The notes beneath the pieces were generated by a model that was given only the letters and a program-made list of their open reading frames with translations, was not told where the DNA came from and made no database searches. Shown here one piece after another: positions 7,841-16,606 of a DNA stretch of 24,469 nt. Numbering within the stretch: the first letter of the stretch is position 1; each line of letters starts with the position of its first letter. The DNA lies in assembly GCA_937874345.1 (NCBI GenBank), contig CALNBT010000046.1, positions 1 through 24,469 of the forward strand, read 5' to 3'. This DNA comes from an uncultured Prevotella sp. Lineage in GTDB: Bacteria; Bacteroidota; Bacteroidia; Bacteroidales; Bacteroidaceae. The position numbers and the translations under genes were made by a program.

Positions 7841-8883
7841 GGCAATGCCTCCAACAGCAATTCGATGAGTCTGGGCAGGGCGTACTGATCGAGTGCGGCC
7901 TCATCCACCCAAATATATTCTTCGGGTAATACAGGCCGCTTTTCGGTATCCAGTAAATAGAAATCCGCCAGCAACCTTTGGTGAGTCAGGATGTGCTTCA
8001 CATCCTTCTTGAGCAGTTGCAAAGGTGCGTCGAATGTAGGGATAGGTTGATCTTCAAAAAGTAATGGCTCCCACAGCCCTTGCCATATATCTCCTGCCGA
8101 TCGGCGATGGATGGCAGTTTGTCCTTGACAACGGATATAGACGTACTCCAAATGTCGCGTCTTGATCTTCAAATTCTTTAGCTTCACAGGCAATTCATCC
8201 ACCTTTCCACTTCGCAATGCCTCACAGGTTTCTGCCAAAGGGCAAATCAAACAGCGCGGAGAAGCGGGTGTACATTGAATAGCGCCAAAATCCATGATGG
8301 CTTGGTTATAAGCAGATGGTTCGCTTTGGGGCAACAGACTTTGCGCCAATTGGGCAAATTCTTTTTTCCCTTCAGGTGCGTTGATGGGTGTGGAAATACC
8401 AAAATACCGAGCAAGTACACGATACACATTACCATCGACAACAGCGACGGGCAAGTTGAAAGAGATAGAACCAATGGCGGCAGCGGTATAATCACCTACT
8501 CCCTTCAGTTGTTTCAGTTCTTCCATCGTATTAGGAAAACTTCCATGTTCAACCACTTGCTTTGCCGCTTTGTGCAGATTTCGAGCTCTGCTGTAATAGC
8601 CCAAGCCCTGCCATAGCCTCAACACTTCATCTTCGGATGCGGAAGCCAGGTCCTCAACCTTCGGAAAACGTTCCAGGAATCGTTCCCAATACACCCACCC
8701 TTGTTGTATACGTGTCTGTTGAAGGATTACCTCACTGAGCCAGATGGCATACGGATCAATGGTCTCGCGCCATGGCAAACTGCGCCCGTTCTCCTTAAAC
8801 CAACGCAATAATGCGAGGCTGAATGTGCTATTGTTTCCCTGAAAACAGTTTTCCTCTTTCTTCATTTTCTCTTTCCAAACCAT
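7834..8883 (-). CDS. mutY: A/G-specific adenine DNA glycosylase MutY
   Basis: A 349-residue base-excision repair enzyme that removes adenine mispaired with 8-oxoguanine. Motifs in order: LPWRETIDPYAIWLSEVILQ (residues 36-55) with catalytic Glu51; helix-hairpin-helix LKGVGDYTAAAIG (about 123-135); VVDGNVYRV with the catalytic Asp (about 152); and the iron-sulfur ligands CTPASPRCLICPLAETC, spaced C-X6-C-X2-C-X5-C. The C-terminal third is the MutT-like domain that reads 8-oxoguanine, with HILTHQRL. Length is normal for the family. The start could also be Met7, since MVWKEK adds little. The ferritin terminator lies directly upstream, so the gene probably has its own promoter, though I could not locate one. 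Confidence 0.96.
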   Translation of the reverse strand: MVWKEKMKKEENCFQGNNSTFSLALLRWFKENGRSLPWRETIDPYAIWLSEVILQQTRIQQGWVYWERFLERFPKVEDLASASEDEVLRLWQGLGYYSRARNLHKAAKQVVEHGSFPNTMEELKQLKGVGDYTAAAIGSISFNLPVAVVDGNVYRVLARYFGISTPINAPEGKKEFAQLAQSLLPQSEPSAYNQAIMDFGAIQCTPASPRCLICPLAETCEALRSGKVDELPVKLKNLKIKTRHLEYVYIRCQGQTAIHRRSAGDIWQGLWEPLLFEDQPIPTFDAPLQLLKKDVKHILTHQRLLADFYLLDTEKRPVLPEEYIWVDEAALDQYALPRLIELLLEALPH

Positions 8884-8912
8884 CTATATTCCTATTCATT
8901 GGAATGATGTAT

Positions 8913-8952
8913 AAAAAAGAGATTACCAACTTTTTCAAGTTGATAATCTCTT
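8913..8952 (-). terminator. Rho-independent terminator of the ferritin gene
   Basis: Arms at 8917-8930 and 8939-8952 form a 14-bp stem with one G-U wobble on the minus strand and an 8-nt loop. The following A run (8913-8918) gives a U tail on the minus transcript. It lies about 30 nt after the ferritin stop codon. Confidence 0.9.
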
Positions 8953-8983
8953 ATGTAAGGTAATTTACATTGCGTATAAAGTA

Positions 8984-9466
8984 CTATACACGTGCTCCGT
9001 ATTGTTGATCAAGATTGAAGATAGCAGAATCGCCCATCCGTTTGATACGGTCTACGATGCCGCTTGCTGTAGCTTCTTCTTCAACCTGTTCACGAACAAA
9101 CAGCCACAAGAAGTCCTGTGTAGCATTATCTTTTTCCTCTACAGCCAGTTCCAACAGTTTATCGATGTCAACACTTACCTTGCACTCGTGCTTGTAAGCA
9201 TATTCGAATGCGTCGAGCGGGTTTGACCAAGTCTGCTTTACAGCAGGAATCTGACTGATAACGGCATTACCACCACGCTTAATCAGGTAGTTGGCAATCA
9301 TATATGCATGATCCATCTCCTCAGATGATTGCTTTTTCATCCATGTTGAGAAACCGTTGAAACCTTCTTTTTCAAAGTAAAATGCCATTGAAAGATATAA
9401 ATTGGCTGAATATATTTCATCAACGATTTGTTGATTGAAAGCTTTTATTAATTTATCTGAAATCAT
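8984..9466 (-). CDS. ftnA: Non-haem ferritin
   Basis: A 160-residue bacterial ferritin (FtnA-type) that oxidises Fe(II) and stores iron in a 24-mer shell. Ferroxidase ligands can be placed: Glu17 in DEIYSANLYLSMA, Glu50 and His53 in SSEEMDHA, Glu in ELAVEEKDNATQ (about residue 94) and Gln/Glu in VREQVEEEA (about 125-131). There is no haem-binding Met of the bacterioferritin kind evident at the expected place. Full length, with a good promoter and terminator, so it is a single-gene unit. In anaerobes it also protects against oxygen by removing free iron. Confidence 0.96.
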   Translation of the reverse strand: MISDKLIKAFNQQIVDEIYSANLYLSMAFYFEKEGFNGFSTWMKKQSSEEMDHAYMIANYLIKRGGNAVISQIPAVKQTWSNPLDAFEYAYKHECKVSVDIDKLLELAVEEKDNATQDFLWLFVREQVEEEATASGIVDRIKRMGDSAIFNLDQQYGARV

Positions 9467-9498
9467 AACTTACTTATTTAATTATTTAACCTCTATCG

Positions 9499-9529
9499 CA
9501 AATTTATAACAATTACAACAAATAACAAA
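9499..9529 (-). promoter_or_regulatory. Ferritin promoter (TTTG-N19-TAAATTTG)
   Basis: On the minus strand TTTG (9526-9529) is separated by exactly 19 nt from TAAATTTG (9499-9506). This is the Bacteroidetes housekeeping promoter form. It lies 33 nt before the ferritin ATG. Confidence 0.8.
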
Positions 9530-9707
9530 ATTTTTCCACATGAATTTTACTGTCGTTTTTCCCTTTTTGACAAATCTCCAAAGACTATTATGCTTTATTA
9601 ACACCTTAACGAGTTGTCTTGTTCAGTGTACTTGTCAATCAGACCCGTACCTCAATTCTAATCTTTATTCTGTTTACGGATGTAAAGGGATAAATCATAC
9701 ATCGAAC

Positions 9708-9738
9708 TTGCCCTGCATCACATTTTTCGTTACCTTTG
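9708..9738 (+). promoter_or_regulatory. Helicase promoter (TTG-N20-TACCTTTG)
   Basis: TTG (9708-9710) and TACCTTTG (9731-9738) with a 20-nt spacer match the Bacteroidetes promoter. The expected transcription start falls close to the ATG at 9744, which opens an 11-residue frame (MSDKSRKAFGK) overlapping the helicase start. The rest of the 309-nt gap between ferritin and helicase shows nothing else clear. Confidence 0.65.
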
Positions 9739-9775
9739 CAAGAATGAGCGATAAGAGCAGAAAGGCATTCGGAAA

Positions 9776-11956
9776 ATGATAGATCAAAACAGAGATTTAG
9801 CGTTGGCATGGGAATTTGTGGAGCATACCGGGCAAAGTATATTCCTCACAGGAAATGCCGGAACCGGCAAAACCACCTTTCTGAAGACAGTTACCGAACG
9901 CAGTAGCAAGCGCATGGTAGTGGTTGCCCCTACCGGTGTAGCAGCTATCAATGCAGGAGGTGTAACCATTCACTCGTTCTTTCAGCTGCCTTTGACACCC
10001 TTCATTCCCAATGCACAAATGCAAAACCGTCATCAGTTCAGCGTGGAGAAACGCAAGATGATGCGCACACTCGACCTGCTGGTTATTGATGAAATCAGTA
10101 TGGTACGCAGCGATTTGCTTGATGCGATAGATTTTGTATTAAGGCAATACCGTCAACCCGACCGCCCGTTTGGTGGCGTTCAATTGTTGATGATAGGCGA
10201 TTTGCAGCAGTTGACGCCTGTTGTGACGACGTCAGATGAAGAACTACTTCGCCCTTATTACGACACATCGTATTTTTTTGGTAGCCACTCACTTCAGCAA
10301 ATACCTTATGTCACCATCGAGCTCAAGAAGGTTTACCGTCAACAGAACGAAACATTTATCGGCATTCTGAACCATATACGCAACGGAGAACTCACCGATG
10401 CAGACTTGTCATTGCTAAACAGCCGATTTGACCCGGATTTCCGTCCCTTGCCTAAAGATGGCTATATCCGTCTAACGACGCATAACCACATGGCCGACAC
10501 CTACAACCTGTCAGAGTTAAACAAGCTGACAACTCAGCCATACCATTATACAGCCGAAGTGAAAGGAACGTTTCCGGAGTTTACTTATCCCACGAACGAC
10601 AAACTAACCTTTAAAGTTGGGGCGCAGGTAATGTTCATCAAGAACGATTCTTCCCCCCATCATCAATTCTACAATGGCAAGATTGGCCAAATCATTTACC
10701 TGGACAAAGACCATATTGAAGTGCTCTGTCAAGGTGACGAACACTCTATTCTTGTTGAAAGGCAAGCATGGGAAAATACGGCATACAAGCTAAACGAACA
10801 GACAAAAGAGATAGAGCAACAGGTTCTGGGTACCTTTAGCCAATATCCCCTGCGACTGGCATGGGCCATTACCATTCACAAAAGTCAGGGACTAACGTTC
10901 GACCATGCCATCATCGATGCAGGATTATCGTTTGCTTCGGGCCAAGTCTATGTTGCTCTCAGTCGTTGCAGAACGCTAGAGGGAATGGTCTTGGCGTCGC
11001 CTATCAATAAGAATGCGGTGATTTACGATAGTCAAGTGGATTCCTTTATCTGCAAACAGCAGGCAGAAGCAGAGATAAGTATCACTCAACTTCCTTTGAT
11101 CAAAAAGCAATATGAGCGTTTTCAGTTAACCGAACTGTTCAATTTTTCGAACATCTTGCGTTCACAAGAAAAGCTGACGCGACTCTTCATCGACTATTTT
11201 CACGCATTTCCCAAATTGAAGATGATGCTCCAATCAACGATGAGTGCCTTGAATGAGAAAGTGAATATTGTGGCCTTTAAATGGACATCCTACATCAATC
11301 AACTGACTATCGAACAGATTCATGATGCTGATTTTCAGAAAAGAATTATGACGAGTGCCACCTATTTTCAAAAGACCCTGCATCAGTACCTTGACGATTT
11401 AATGGACCAGACCAAGCAGGTTACATCCAACAACAAAATGGCCATGTCTCGTTTGAAAGCACTTGTCACCGACCTGCGTGAGTCATATTTGGCCAAAAGG
11501 TATGTGCTGGAGACCATCATTGAAGAGGGTTTCACAACACAGATCTATCTAAAGGCCAAACAAGAGGCACTGCTGGAAGCCCTTGATACCGCAACAACCA
11601 CAACAAAGCGACGCAAGAAAGAAACAACCGTCAAGAAAGAAAAGCAGGAAAACACGAAAGACACCACGTTACGATTATTCAAAGCAGGTCTTTCGCCTGA
11701 ACAAATTGCCCAGGAACGCAACTTGCTCGTCGGCACAATTTATACCCATCTTGCCTATTTTATTCAAAAGGGTGACCTTTCTGGTACTGCTGTGATGGAA
11801 GAATCGAAACTAAAGCATATCCTAAACGTTTTAGAAAAGATTGGACTTGAAAACGGCAAGACAGCCATCAAGACATTCTGCCCTGCCAACATTTCTTATG
11901 AAGAGATTACACTTGCCATCGCCGTTTACCAAAAAAGACAAGCTGACAGGCTGTAG
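9776..11956 (+). CDS. PIF1-like superfamily 1 DNA helicase with C-terminal HTH
   Basis: A 726-residue ATP-dependent DNA helicase. Motifs in order: Walker A GNAGTGKTT (residues 26-34), APTGVAAINAGG (motif Ia, 51-62), Walker B DEISM (105-109), GDLQQLTPV (motif III), the C-terminal RecA-like domain with TIHKSQGLTFD (motif V region) and VYVALSRCRT (motif VI). A Lys-rich linker (KRRKKETTVKKEKQ) leads to a helix-turn-helix domain of the HTH_40 type, with LFKAGLSPEQIAQERNL near residues 630-646. This architecture is common in Bacteroidetes. PIF1 relatives act in replication, recombination and G-quadruplex unwinding; the role here is inferred. The ATG overlaps the stop of an upstream 11-codon frame. 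Confidence 0.93.
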   Translation: MIDQNRDLALAWEFVEHTGQSIFLTGNAGTGKTTFLKTVTERSSKRMVVVAPTGVAAINAGGVTIHSFFQLPLTPFIPNAQMQNRHQFSVEKRKMMRTLDLLVIDEISMVRSDLLDAIDFVLRQYRQPDRPFGGVQLLMIGDLQQLTPVVTTSDEELLRPYYDTSYFFGSHSLQQIPYVTIELKKVYRQQNETFIGILNHIRNGELTDADLSLLNSRFDPDFRPLPKDGYIRLTTHNHMADTYNLSELNKLTTQPYHYTAEVKGTFPEFTYPTNDKLTFKVGAQVMFIKNDSSPHHQFYNGKIGQIIYLDKDHIEVLCQGDEHSILVERQAWENTAYKLNEQTKEIEQQVLGTFSQYPLRLAWAITIHKSQGLTFDHAIIDAGLSFASGQVYVALSRCRTLEGMVLASPINKNAVIYDSQVDSFICKQQAEAEISITQLPLIKKQYERFQLTELFNFSNILRSQEKLTRLFIDYFHAFPKLKMMLQSTMSALNEKVNIVAFKWTSYINQLTIEQIHDADFQKRIMTSATYFQKTLHQYLDDLMDQTKQVTSNNKMAMSRLKALVTDLRESYLAKRYVLETIIEEGFTTQIYLKAKQEALLEALDTATTTTKRRKKETTVKKEKQENTKDTTLRLFKAGLSPEQIAQERNLLVGTIYTHLAYFIQKGDLSGTAVMEESKLKHILNVLEKIGLENGKTAIKTFCPANISYEEITLAIAVYQKRQADRL

Positions 11957-11991
11957 AACATCATTTTTTTTGCGGGAATTCATTTCAAAAA

Positions 11992-12023
11992 TTCGTCTAT
12001 TTCAAGAAGGATCGCTAACTTTG
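11992..12023 (+). promoter_or_regulatory. Promoter for the exported nuclease-family gene
   Basis: TAACTTTG (12016-12023) matches the -7 consensus, with an imperfect TTCG at 11992-11995 after a 20-nt spacer. It lies 36 nt before the ATG at 12060, after the helicase stop and a T8 run (11964-11971). Confidence 0.55.
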
Positions 12024-12059
12024 CGTAGAAGAAAAATATATCTTACAATTATCAAACCA

Positions 12060-12977
12060 ATGAAAAAAATTTTATCAACGCTTTTGTTTCTCACGCTGGC
12101 ATTGCTTATCAACGCACAGAACTTGTTTGTAGGGACCTACAATATTAGGAATGACAACAAAGGTGACCGAAACGAAGGCAACGGATGGCCCAAAAGATGT
12201 CAAGTAATTTGCGACATGATGAATTTCGAACAGCCTGATATTTTTGGTACCCAAGAGGCTCTTATCCAACAACTTAAAGACCTGCAAAAAGGATTGGATG
12301 GTTACAATTACATCGGAGTTGGCCGCGATGACGGCAAGGAAGCAGGCGAACATTCGGCCATCTTTTATAAAAAGGACAAGCTGACGTTGCTCAAACAAGG
12401 TAATTTCTGGCTCAATGAAACACCCGACAAACCTGCTTTAGGTTGGGATGCTGCCTGTGTCAGAATCTGTACATGGGGACAATTCAAAGACAACCAGACC
12501 CATCTTAAATTCTACTTCTTCAACCTTCATATGGACCATGTGGGCATTGTTGCACGACGTGAAGCTGCGAAACTTGTTATCCGTAAAATCAAGGAGTTCG
12601 TCAAGGACAACAGTCCCGTTATTCTAACTGGTGACTTCAACGTTGATCAGCATAACGAAATACATGGCATATTCACTCAGTCGGGTCAGTTGAAAGATTC
12701 CTATGTGATTGCAAAAAGCCGTTTTGCTGAAAATGGAACTTTCCAAGGCTTCCAATCAGACTCGATGACAGACAGTCGGATTGACCATATCTTCGTAACC
12801 AACCAGTTCCAAGTAAACCAATATGGTATCTTGACAAACGGCTATTGGACTGCAAGTGCCAATCATGAAGTGTCGAAGAACGGCAATGCTCCCAAGGAAA
12901 TTGATTTTCAGAAATACACCTTGCGTTTTCCATCAGACCACTTCCCTGTATTTGCCAAGTTACAAGTAGTAAAATAA
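12060..12977 (+). CDS. Exported endonuclease/exonuclease/phosphatase-family protein
   Basis: A 305-residue member of the EEP (DNase I-like) superfamily. I chose the ATG at 12060 because it gives a proper signal peptide (MKKILSTLLFLTLALLINAQ) and follows the promoter; a longer upstream frame has no support and overlaps the helicase. Motifs: YNIRNDN (first metal site), GTQEAL with the metal-binding Glu, HMDHVGIVAR, GDFNVD (Asp/Asn pair), RIDHIF and SDHFPV with the catalytic His. All active-site positions look intact. Secreted Bacteroidetes members may act on nucleic acids, phospholipids or sugar phosphates, so the substrate stays open. Confidence 0.9.
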   Translation: MKKILSTLLFLTLALLINAQNLFVGTYNIRNDNKGDRNEGNGWPKRCQVICDMMNFEQPDIFGTQEALIQQLKDLQKGLDGYNYIGVGRDDGKEAGEHSAIFYKKDKLTLLKQGNFWLNETPDKPALGWDAACVRICTWGQFKDNQTHLKFYFFNLHMDHVGIVARREAAKLVIRKIKEFVKDNSPVILTGDFNVDQHNEIHGIFTQSGQLKDSYVIAKSRFAENGTFQGFQSDSMTDSRIDHIFVTNQFQVNQYGILTNGYWTASANHEVSKNGNAPKEIDFQKYTLRFPSDHFPVFAKLQVVK

Positions 12978-13023
12978 TCTTAACATTTTGCAGGGCAATG
13001 AAGCCCAGAACCATTTATAAAAG

Positions 13024-13053
13024 GCTGCATAACGATTGTTGTGCAGTTTTTTG
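13024..13053 (+). terminator. Terminator after the exported nuclease-family gene
   Basis: CTGCATAAC and GTTGTGCAG form a 9-bp stem with one G-U wobble and a GATT loop, followed by TTTTTTGT. It lies about 47 nt after the stop codon at 12977. Confidence 0.85.
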
Positions 13054-13459
13054 TATCTCCCTATCTCATCTGTATTGCTATCCAATAGAGTTTTAACCAG
13101 GAAATAGACCTTGCCTGTAATTCATCCTCAAGGAGCTTCTTAGGATTGAAAGAGAAACAGGTCATTGTCAGGATTTTTGACAACGAAATCCAATTTCATG
13201 GAAATTGTGAAGTAAAGTCAATGACATTGAAGCTATATTCCAATGATATTGCCCACCAATTTGCATGGGTTTGTGAGCAAATTTCAGATGAGTTATAAAT
13301 CACTGACAGAGAGCTCGTTACAAAAGGTAGCTGTCGTGGCGATTGAAGAGCTGTATCAATATTTTTGACAGCATGCTTTCCACTTTCTAACTCCAAAGAC
13401 CTCGTTTATGGAAGGTTAGATTGAGTATGGTTAATGCAATAAACAGGTTGGCACCAAAC
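13054..13459. other. Gene-free stretch between convergent genes
   Basis: About 400 nt with no convincing gene. One plus-strand frame without a good start, ending at TAA near 13298, reads somewhat protein-like (for example KEKQVIVRIFDNEIQFHG and DIAHQFAWVCEQISDEL). It may be a decayed gene; I cannot name its family. A minus-strand frame over the same bases (13196-13396) has no support. Confidence 0.4.
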
Positions 13460-13499
13460 AAAAAAAATATCGGCCATTGAGTTGTCTCAATGACCGATA
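13460..13499 (-). terminator. Terminator of the acyl-CoA dehydrogenase unit
   Basis: Arms at 13468-13481 and 13486-13499 form a 14-bp stem (one G-U wobble on the minus strand) with a 4-nt loop. The run of As at 13460-13467 gives a U8 tail. It lies about 70 nt after the dehydrogenase stop. Confidence 0.92.
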
Positions 13500-13567
13500 C
13501 AGATGAATATCATATGTTGGTTGGCAAAAAATGGATTTCTCTTTTCACCAACAATTTTAAGTCATGC

Positions 13568-15298
13568 TTAAGAAGCAACGTCCTCTTTTTGTTCTGCACA
13601 ATAGAATTTCAGGTCTTCTACCTTGAAATTCTTAATGAACAAGCTATTGCCTGTGTTCTGTTCCTCAGTATGGTTGACAAAAACATTGGCGCTCTTCAAG
13701 AACAATTCAGGTGCACGAGAAGCATCATCGATAATTAAGATAGACATCACCAAGTTGGCTGTCATATCATAAAGACGACGAGCAAGGAAGTCATGAGCTT
13801 CTTGATTATTTTTTCCCTTGACAGCCTCGATTGCTTCTTCATACTGCTCTACGAGGTTGCTAACGCGGTTACGCAATGGCTTCAATTCAGCAGGAACCTC
13901 TGCCTCCAGCATTTCCTTGATGATACCGGTATAAGTACCATTAGTAATGTAACGGATGGCAGCAACAACCTGCAACTGGGTAGTACCCTCATAGATAGAG
14001 AAAATACGCGCATCACGATACAAACGTTGGCTCTTGTACTCCATGATAAAACCAGAACCACCATGAACACTGATGGCATCGTAAGCATTCTGGTTAGCAT
14101 ATTCAGAGTTCATACCCTTTGCCAATGGAGTGAAAGCATCGGCCAAACGAGTGTACTTCTTCATTTCTGTACGCTCTTCAACTGTCAATTTGCGATCGCG
14201 TTGGATATCTTCAAGTGCCTTATAGAGATCAACGTAGCGTGCAGTTTGATACAACAGTGAACGACCTGCATCCAACTTTGCCTTCATTCTCGACAGCATG
14301 TCATAAACGGCTGGGAACTCTATGATACGTTGCCCAAACTGTGTACGCTCTTGAGCATAAGAGAACGCTTCATTATAAGCCTCTTGTGCAACACCTACTG
14401 ACTGAGCAGCGATACCCAAACGAGCACCGTTCATCAATGCCATAACGTACTTGATCAATCCCATACGGGTTGTTCCACACAATTCTGCTTTGGCATTCTT
14501 GTAAACAAGCTCGCAAGTAGGAGACCCATGAATACCCAATTTATGCTCGATATGACGAACATCAACACCACCCTGGCGCTTGTCGTAGATAAACATAGAC
14601 AATCCACGGCCGTCTTTTGTTCCTTCTTCAGAACGAGCCAAAACCAAGTGAATGTCAGAGTCACCATTGGTGATGAAACGCTTTACACCATTTAGGCGCC
14701 AGCAATCTTCCTTTTCATCGTAGGTTGCTTTCAGCATCACACGCTGCAAGTCTGATCCGGCATCGGGTTCTGTCAAGTCCATTGACATGGTTGCACCTTC
14801 GCAAACCATCGGAATATACTTCTTGCGTTGCTCTTCTGAACCGAACTCATAGAGTGTATCGATACAACTCTGCAACGACCAGATATTCTGAAAACCGCCA
14901 TCAGCTGCAGCAATCATCTCAGACATCATTGAGGAGGTAACGTTGGGCAAGTTCAACCCACCGTAACGACGAGGCATTGACACACCCCACAAACCGGCTT
15001 GACGGGTTGCCTCAATGTTTTCGAATGTTTTACTGGCATAAATCATACGGCCATTCTCCAAGTGCGGACCTTCAAGGTCGATAGACTCTGCGTTTGGTTC
15101 GATGACATTTGCCGAAACATCTCCAGTAATATCCAGAATGCGCTTATAGTTTTCGATGGCGTCGTCGTAATTCACCGGAGCGTCATCATACTTGTCTTTA
15201 TCTTCATAGTTGCGCTCTACAAGCTCAACGATACGTTTCATCAAGGGATGGTTCAGATGGAATCCAATCTCGGGATGGTCGGTAAAATAATTTGCCAT
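13568..15298 (-). CDS. Acyl-CoA dehydrogenase
   Basis: A 576-residue flavoprotein that takes electrons from an acyl-CoA and passes them to ETF. I chose the ATG at 15298 (MANYFTDHPEIGF); a longer frame upstream adds 28 residues with no family support. Landmarks: SMDLTEPDAGSDL and RFITNGD (FAD and substrate binding), RTQFGQRI (FAD-binding signature), SVHGGSGF and SIYEGTTQLQ, whose Glu matches the catalytic base of medium- and short-chain members. It is longer than the usual 380 residues, with extra N- and C-terminal segments as in other bacterial long forms. It shares an orientation with etfA and etfB, but a 254-nt gap separates it from etfA. Confidence 0.93.
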   Translation of the reverse strand: MANYFTDHPEIGFHLNHPLMKRIVELVERNYEDKDKYDDAPVNYDDAIENYKRILDITGDVSANVIEPNAESIDLEGPHLENGRMIYASKTFENIEATRQAGLWGVSMPRRYGGLNLPNVTSSMMSEMIAAADGGFQNIWSLQSCIDTLYEFGSEEQRKKYIPMVCEGATMSMDLTEPDAGSDLQRVMLKATYDEKEDCWRLNGVKRFITNGDSDIHLVLARSEEGTKDGRGLSMFIYDKRQGGVDVRHIEHKLGIHGSPTCELVYKNAKAELCGTTRMGLIKYVMALMNGARLGIAAQSVGVAQEAYNEAFSYAQERTQFGQRIIEFPAVYDMLSRMKAKLDAGRSLLYQTARYVDLYKALEDIQRDRKLTVEERTEMKKYTRLADAFTPLAKGMNSEYANQNAYDAISVHGGSGFIMEYKSQRLYRDARIFSIYEGTTQLQVVAAIRYITNGTYTGIIKEMLEAEVPAELKPLRNRVSNLVEQYEEAIEAVKGKNNQEAHDFLARRLYDMTANLVMSILIIDDASRAPELFLKSANVFVNHTEEQNTGNSLFIKNFKVEDLKFYCAEQKEDVAS

Positions 15299-15552
15299 TG
15301 TTATTATTGGTTTTAAAGGAGTTAATGAGAGAAAGAAGTATACTGTGATGAATACAACAGTATCTTGAAACTCAAAACTCAAGCCAAAGTGTTCGAAATC
15401 AGAAAAGTTCTTTTTGTTATGATCGGATACAACTTGAAGCGTATCTTGTCAAGCCCTGATATCTGTAAAAGCTATCGGTCATAAAAGGAAAACCGCAACT
15501 TCAAAGATTCGAAGACTTCTCATTTCTAGTTACTCTAGTTCACTCCTTATCG
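15299..15552 (-). other. Long repeat-containing gap between etfA and the dehydrogenase gene
   Basis: In this 254-nt leader a perfect inverted repeat ATACTGT-N10-ACAGTAT (15340-15363) stands 42 nt before the dehydrogenase ATG. A weaker pair, TATGATCG and CGGTCATA (15418-15425 and 15476-15483), lies further up. No clear terminator or consensus promoter is seen. The repeats could be an operator or an mRNA structure that sets the ratio of dehydrogenase to ETF. Confidence 0.45.
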
Positions 15553-16575
15553 TTATTTACTATTATTCTTGTAATATTTGATGAGTTTTGGCAGAACTTC
15601 TTCCACTGTTCCGTTAATCACATAGTCAGCAATCAAGTTCATTGGAGCATCTGGATCGCTATTGATAGAGATAATGATTCCAGCATCCTGCATACCTGCA
15701 ATATGCTGAATCTGACCAGAGATACCACATGCGATATACACTTTGGGATGAACTGTCAAACCAGTTTGACCAATCTGACGGTCGTTATCAATCCAGCCTG
15801 CATCAACAGCAGCACGACTGGCACCTACTTCACCGTGAAGTTCTTTAGCCAATTGGAACAGTAAATCAAAACCTTCCTTGCTTCCTACACCGTAACCACC
15901 GGATACAATGATTGGGGCGCCCTTCAAGTTATGCTTAGCTTCTTCAACATGTCTTTCGAGAACTTTTACAACAAAAGCTTCTGGTGATACGTATTCAGAA
16001 ATTTCAGGATAAACAACTTCACCCTTTGCCTGTCCTTCATAGAAGGATTTCTGCATTACACCAGAACGGACTGTTGCCATCTGTGGACGATGATCTGGAT
16101 TAACAATCGTTGCAACGATATTTCCACCAAAAGCGGGACGAATCTGATACAACAGCTGGTCATAGTGTTGGCCAGTCTTCTTTTCATCGTAAGGACCAAT
16201 TTCTAGTTCGGTGCAATCAGCTGTCAGACCACTTGTCAGAGACGATGATACCCGAGGACCCAGGTCGCGGCCAATTACCGTTGCGCCCATCAAACAAATC
16301 TGAGGCTGTTCGTCTTTGAACAGTTTCACTATGATATCAGTGTGAGGTGCCGATGTATAGGGGAACAAACCTTCTCCGTCGAAGACGAACAAACGATCTA
16401 CACCATAAGGCAATATCTGGTTTTCAACCTTGCCTTTGATGTCTGTGCCCAAAACAAGTGCATGCAGCTCTACACCCAATTGGTTGGCAAGCTTACGTCC
16501 TTTGGTGAGCAACTCTTGAGACACTTCGGCAACCGTTGTGCCTTCTATCTCGCAGTAAACAAATACATTATTCAT
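15553..16575 (-). CDS. etfA: Electron transfer flavoprotein, alpha subunit
   Basis: A 340-residue EtfA/FixB protein that forms a heterodimer with the EtfB encoded just upstream and binds FAD. The N-terminal half is the ETF domain (FVYCEIEGTTVAEV onward). The C-terminal FAD-binding domain shows GGYGVGSKEGFD, GASRAAVDAGW, DRQIGQTG, YIACGISGQIQH and INSDPDAPM, all typical of the family. Length is normal. It starts 31 nt after the etfB stop, so translation from one mRNA is likely. It would accept electrons from the acyl-CoA dehydrogenase or donate them to it. Confidence 0.95.
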   Translation of the reverse strand: MNNVFVYCEIEGTTVAEVSQELLTKGRKLANQLGVELHALVLGTDIKGKVENQILPYGVDRLFVFDGEGLFPYTSAPHTDIIVKLFKDEQPQICLMGATVIGRDLGPRVSSSLTSGLTADCTELEIGPYDEKKTGQHYDQLLYQIRPAFGGNIVATIVNPDHRPQMATVRSGVMQKSFYEGQAKGEVVYPEISEYVSPEAFVVKVLERHVEEAKHNLKGAPIIVSGGYGVGSKEGFDLLFQLAKELHGEVGASRAAVDAGWIDNDRQIGQTGLTVHPKVYIACGISGQIQHIAGMQDAGIIISINSDPDAPMNLIADYVINGTVEEVLPKLIKYYKNNSK

Positions 16576-16606
16576 ATGATTTCAAGTTTTGGAGTATCCT
16601 CCTCGC

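Noticed and set aside
9540..9779. A 79-codon frame before the helicase.
   Set aside because: It spans both the helicase promoter and non-coding sequence; only its last 11 codons are discussed as a possible leader.
11841..12059. A longer start for the exported nuclease-family protein.
   Set aside because: It overlaps the helicase, lies before the promoter and would bury the signal peptide.
120..13260. A shared stretch GCCCACCAAT near 141 and near 13251, considered as traces of a common insertion sequence.
   Set aside because: Similarity stops after about 12 nt and both flanks differ, so it is most likely chance.
15299..15382. An upstream start for the acyl-CoA dehydrogenase.
   Set aside because: The extra 28 residues are hydrophobic and unlike the family; ATG at 15298 begins a normal N-terminus.
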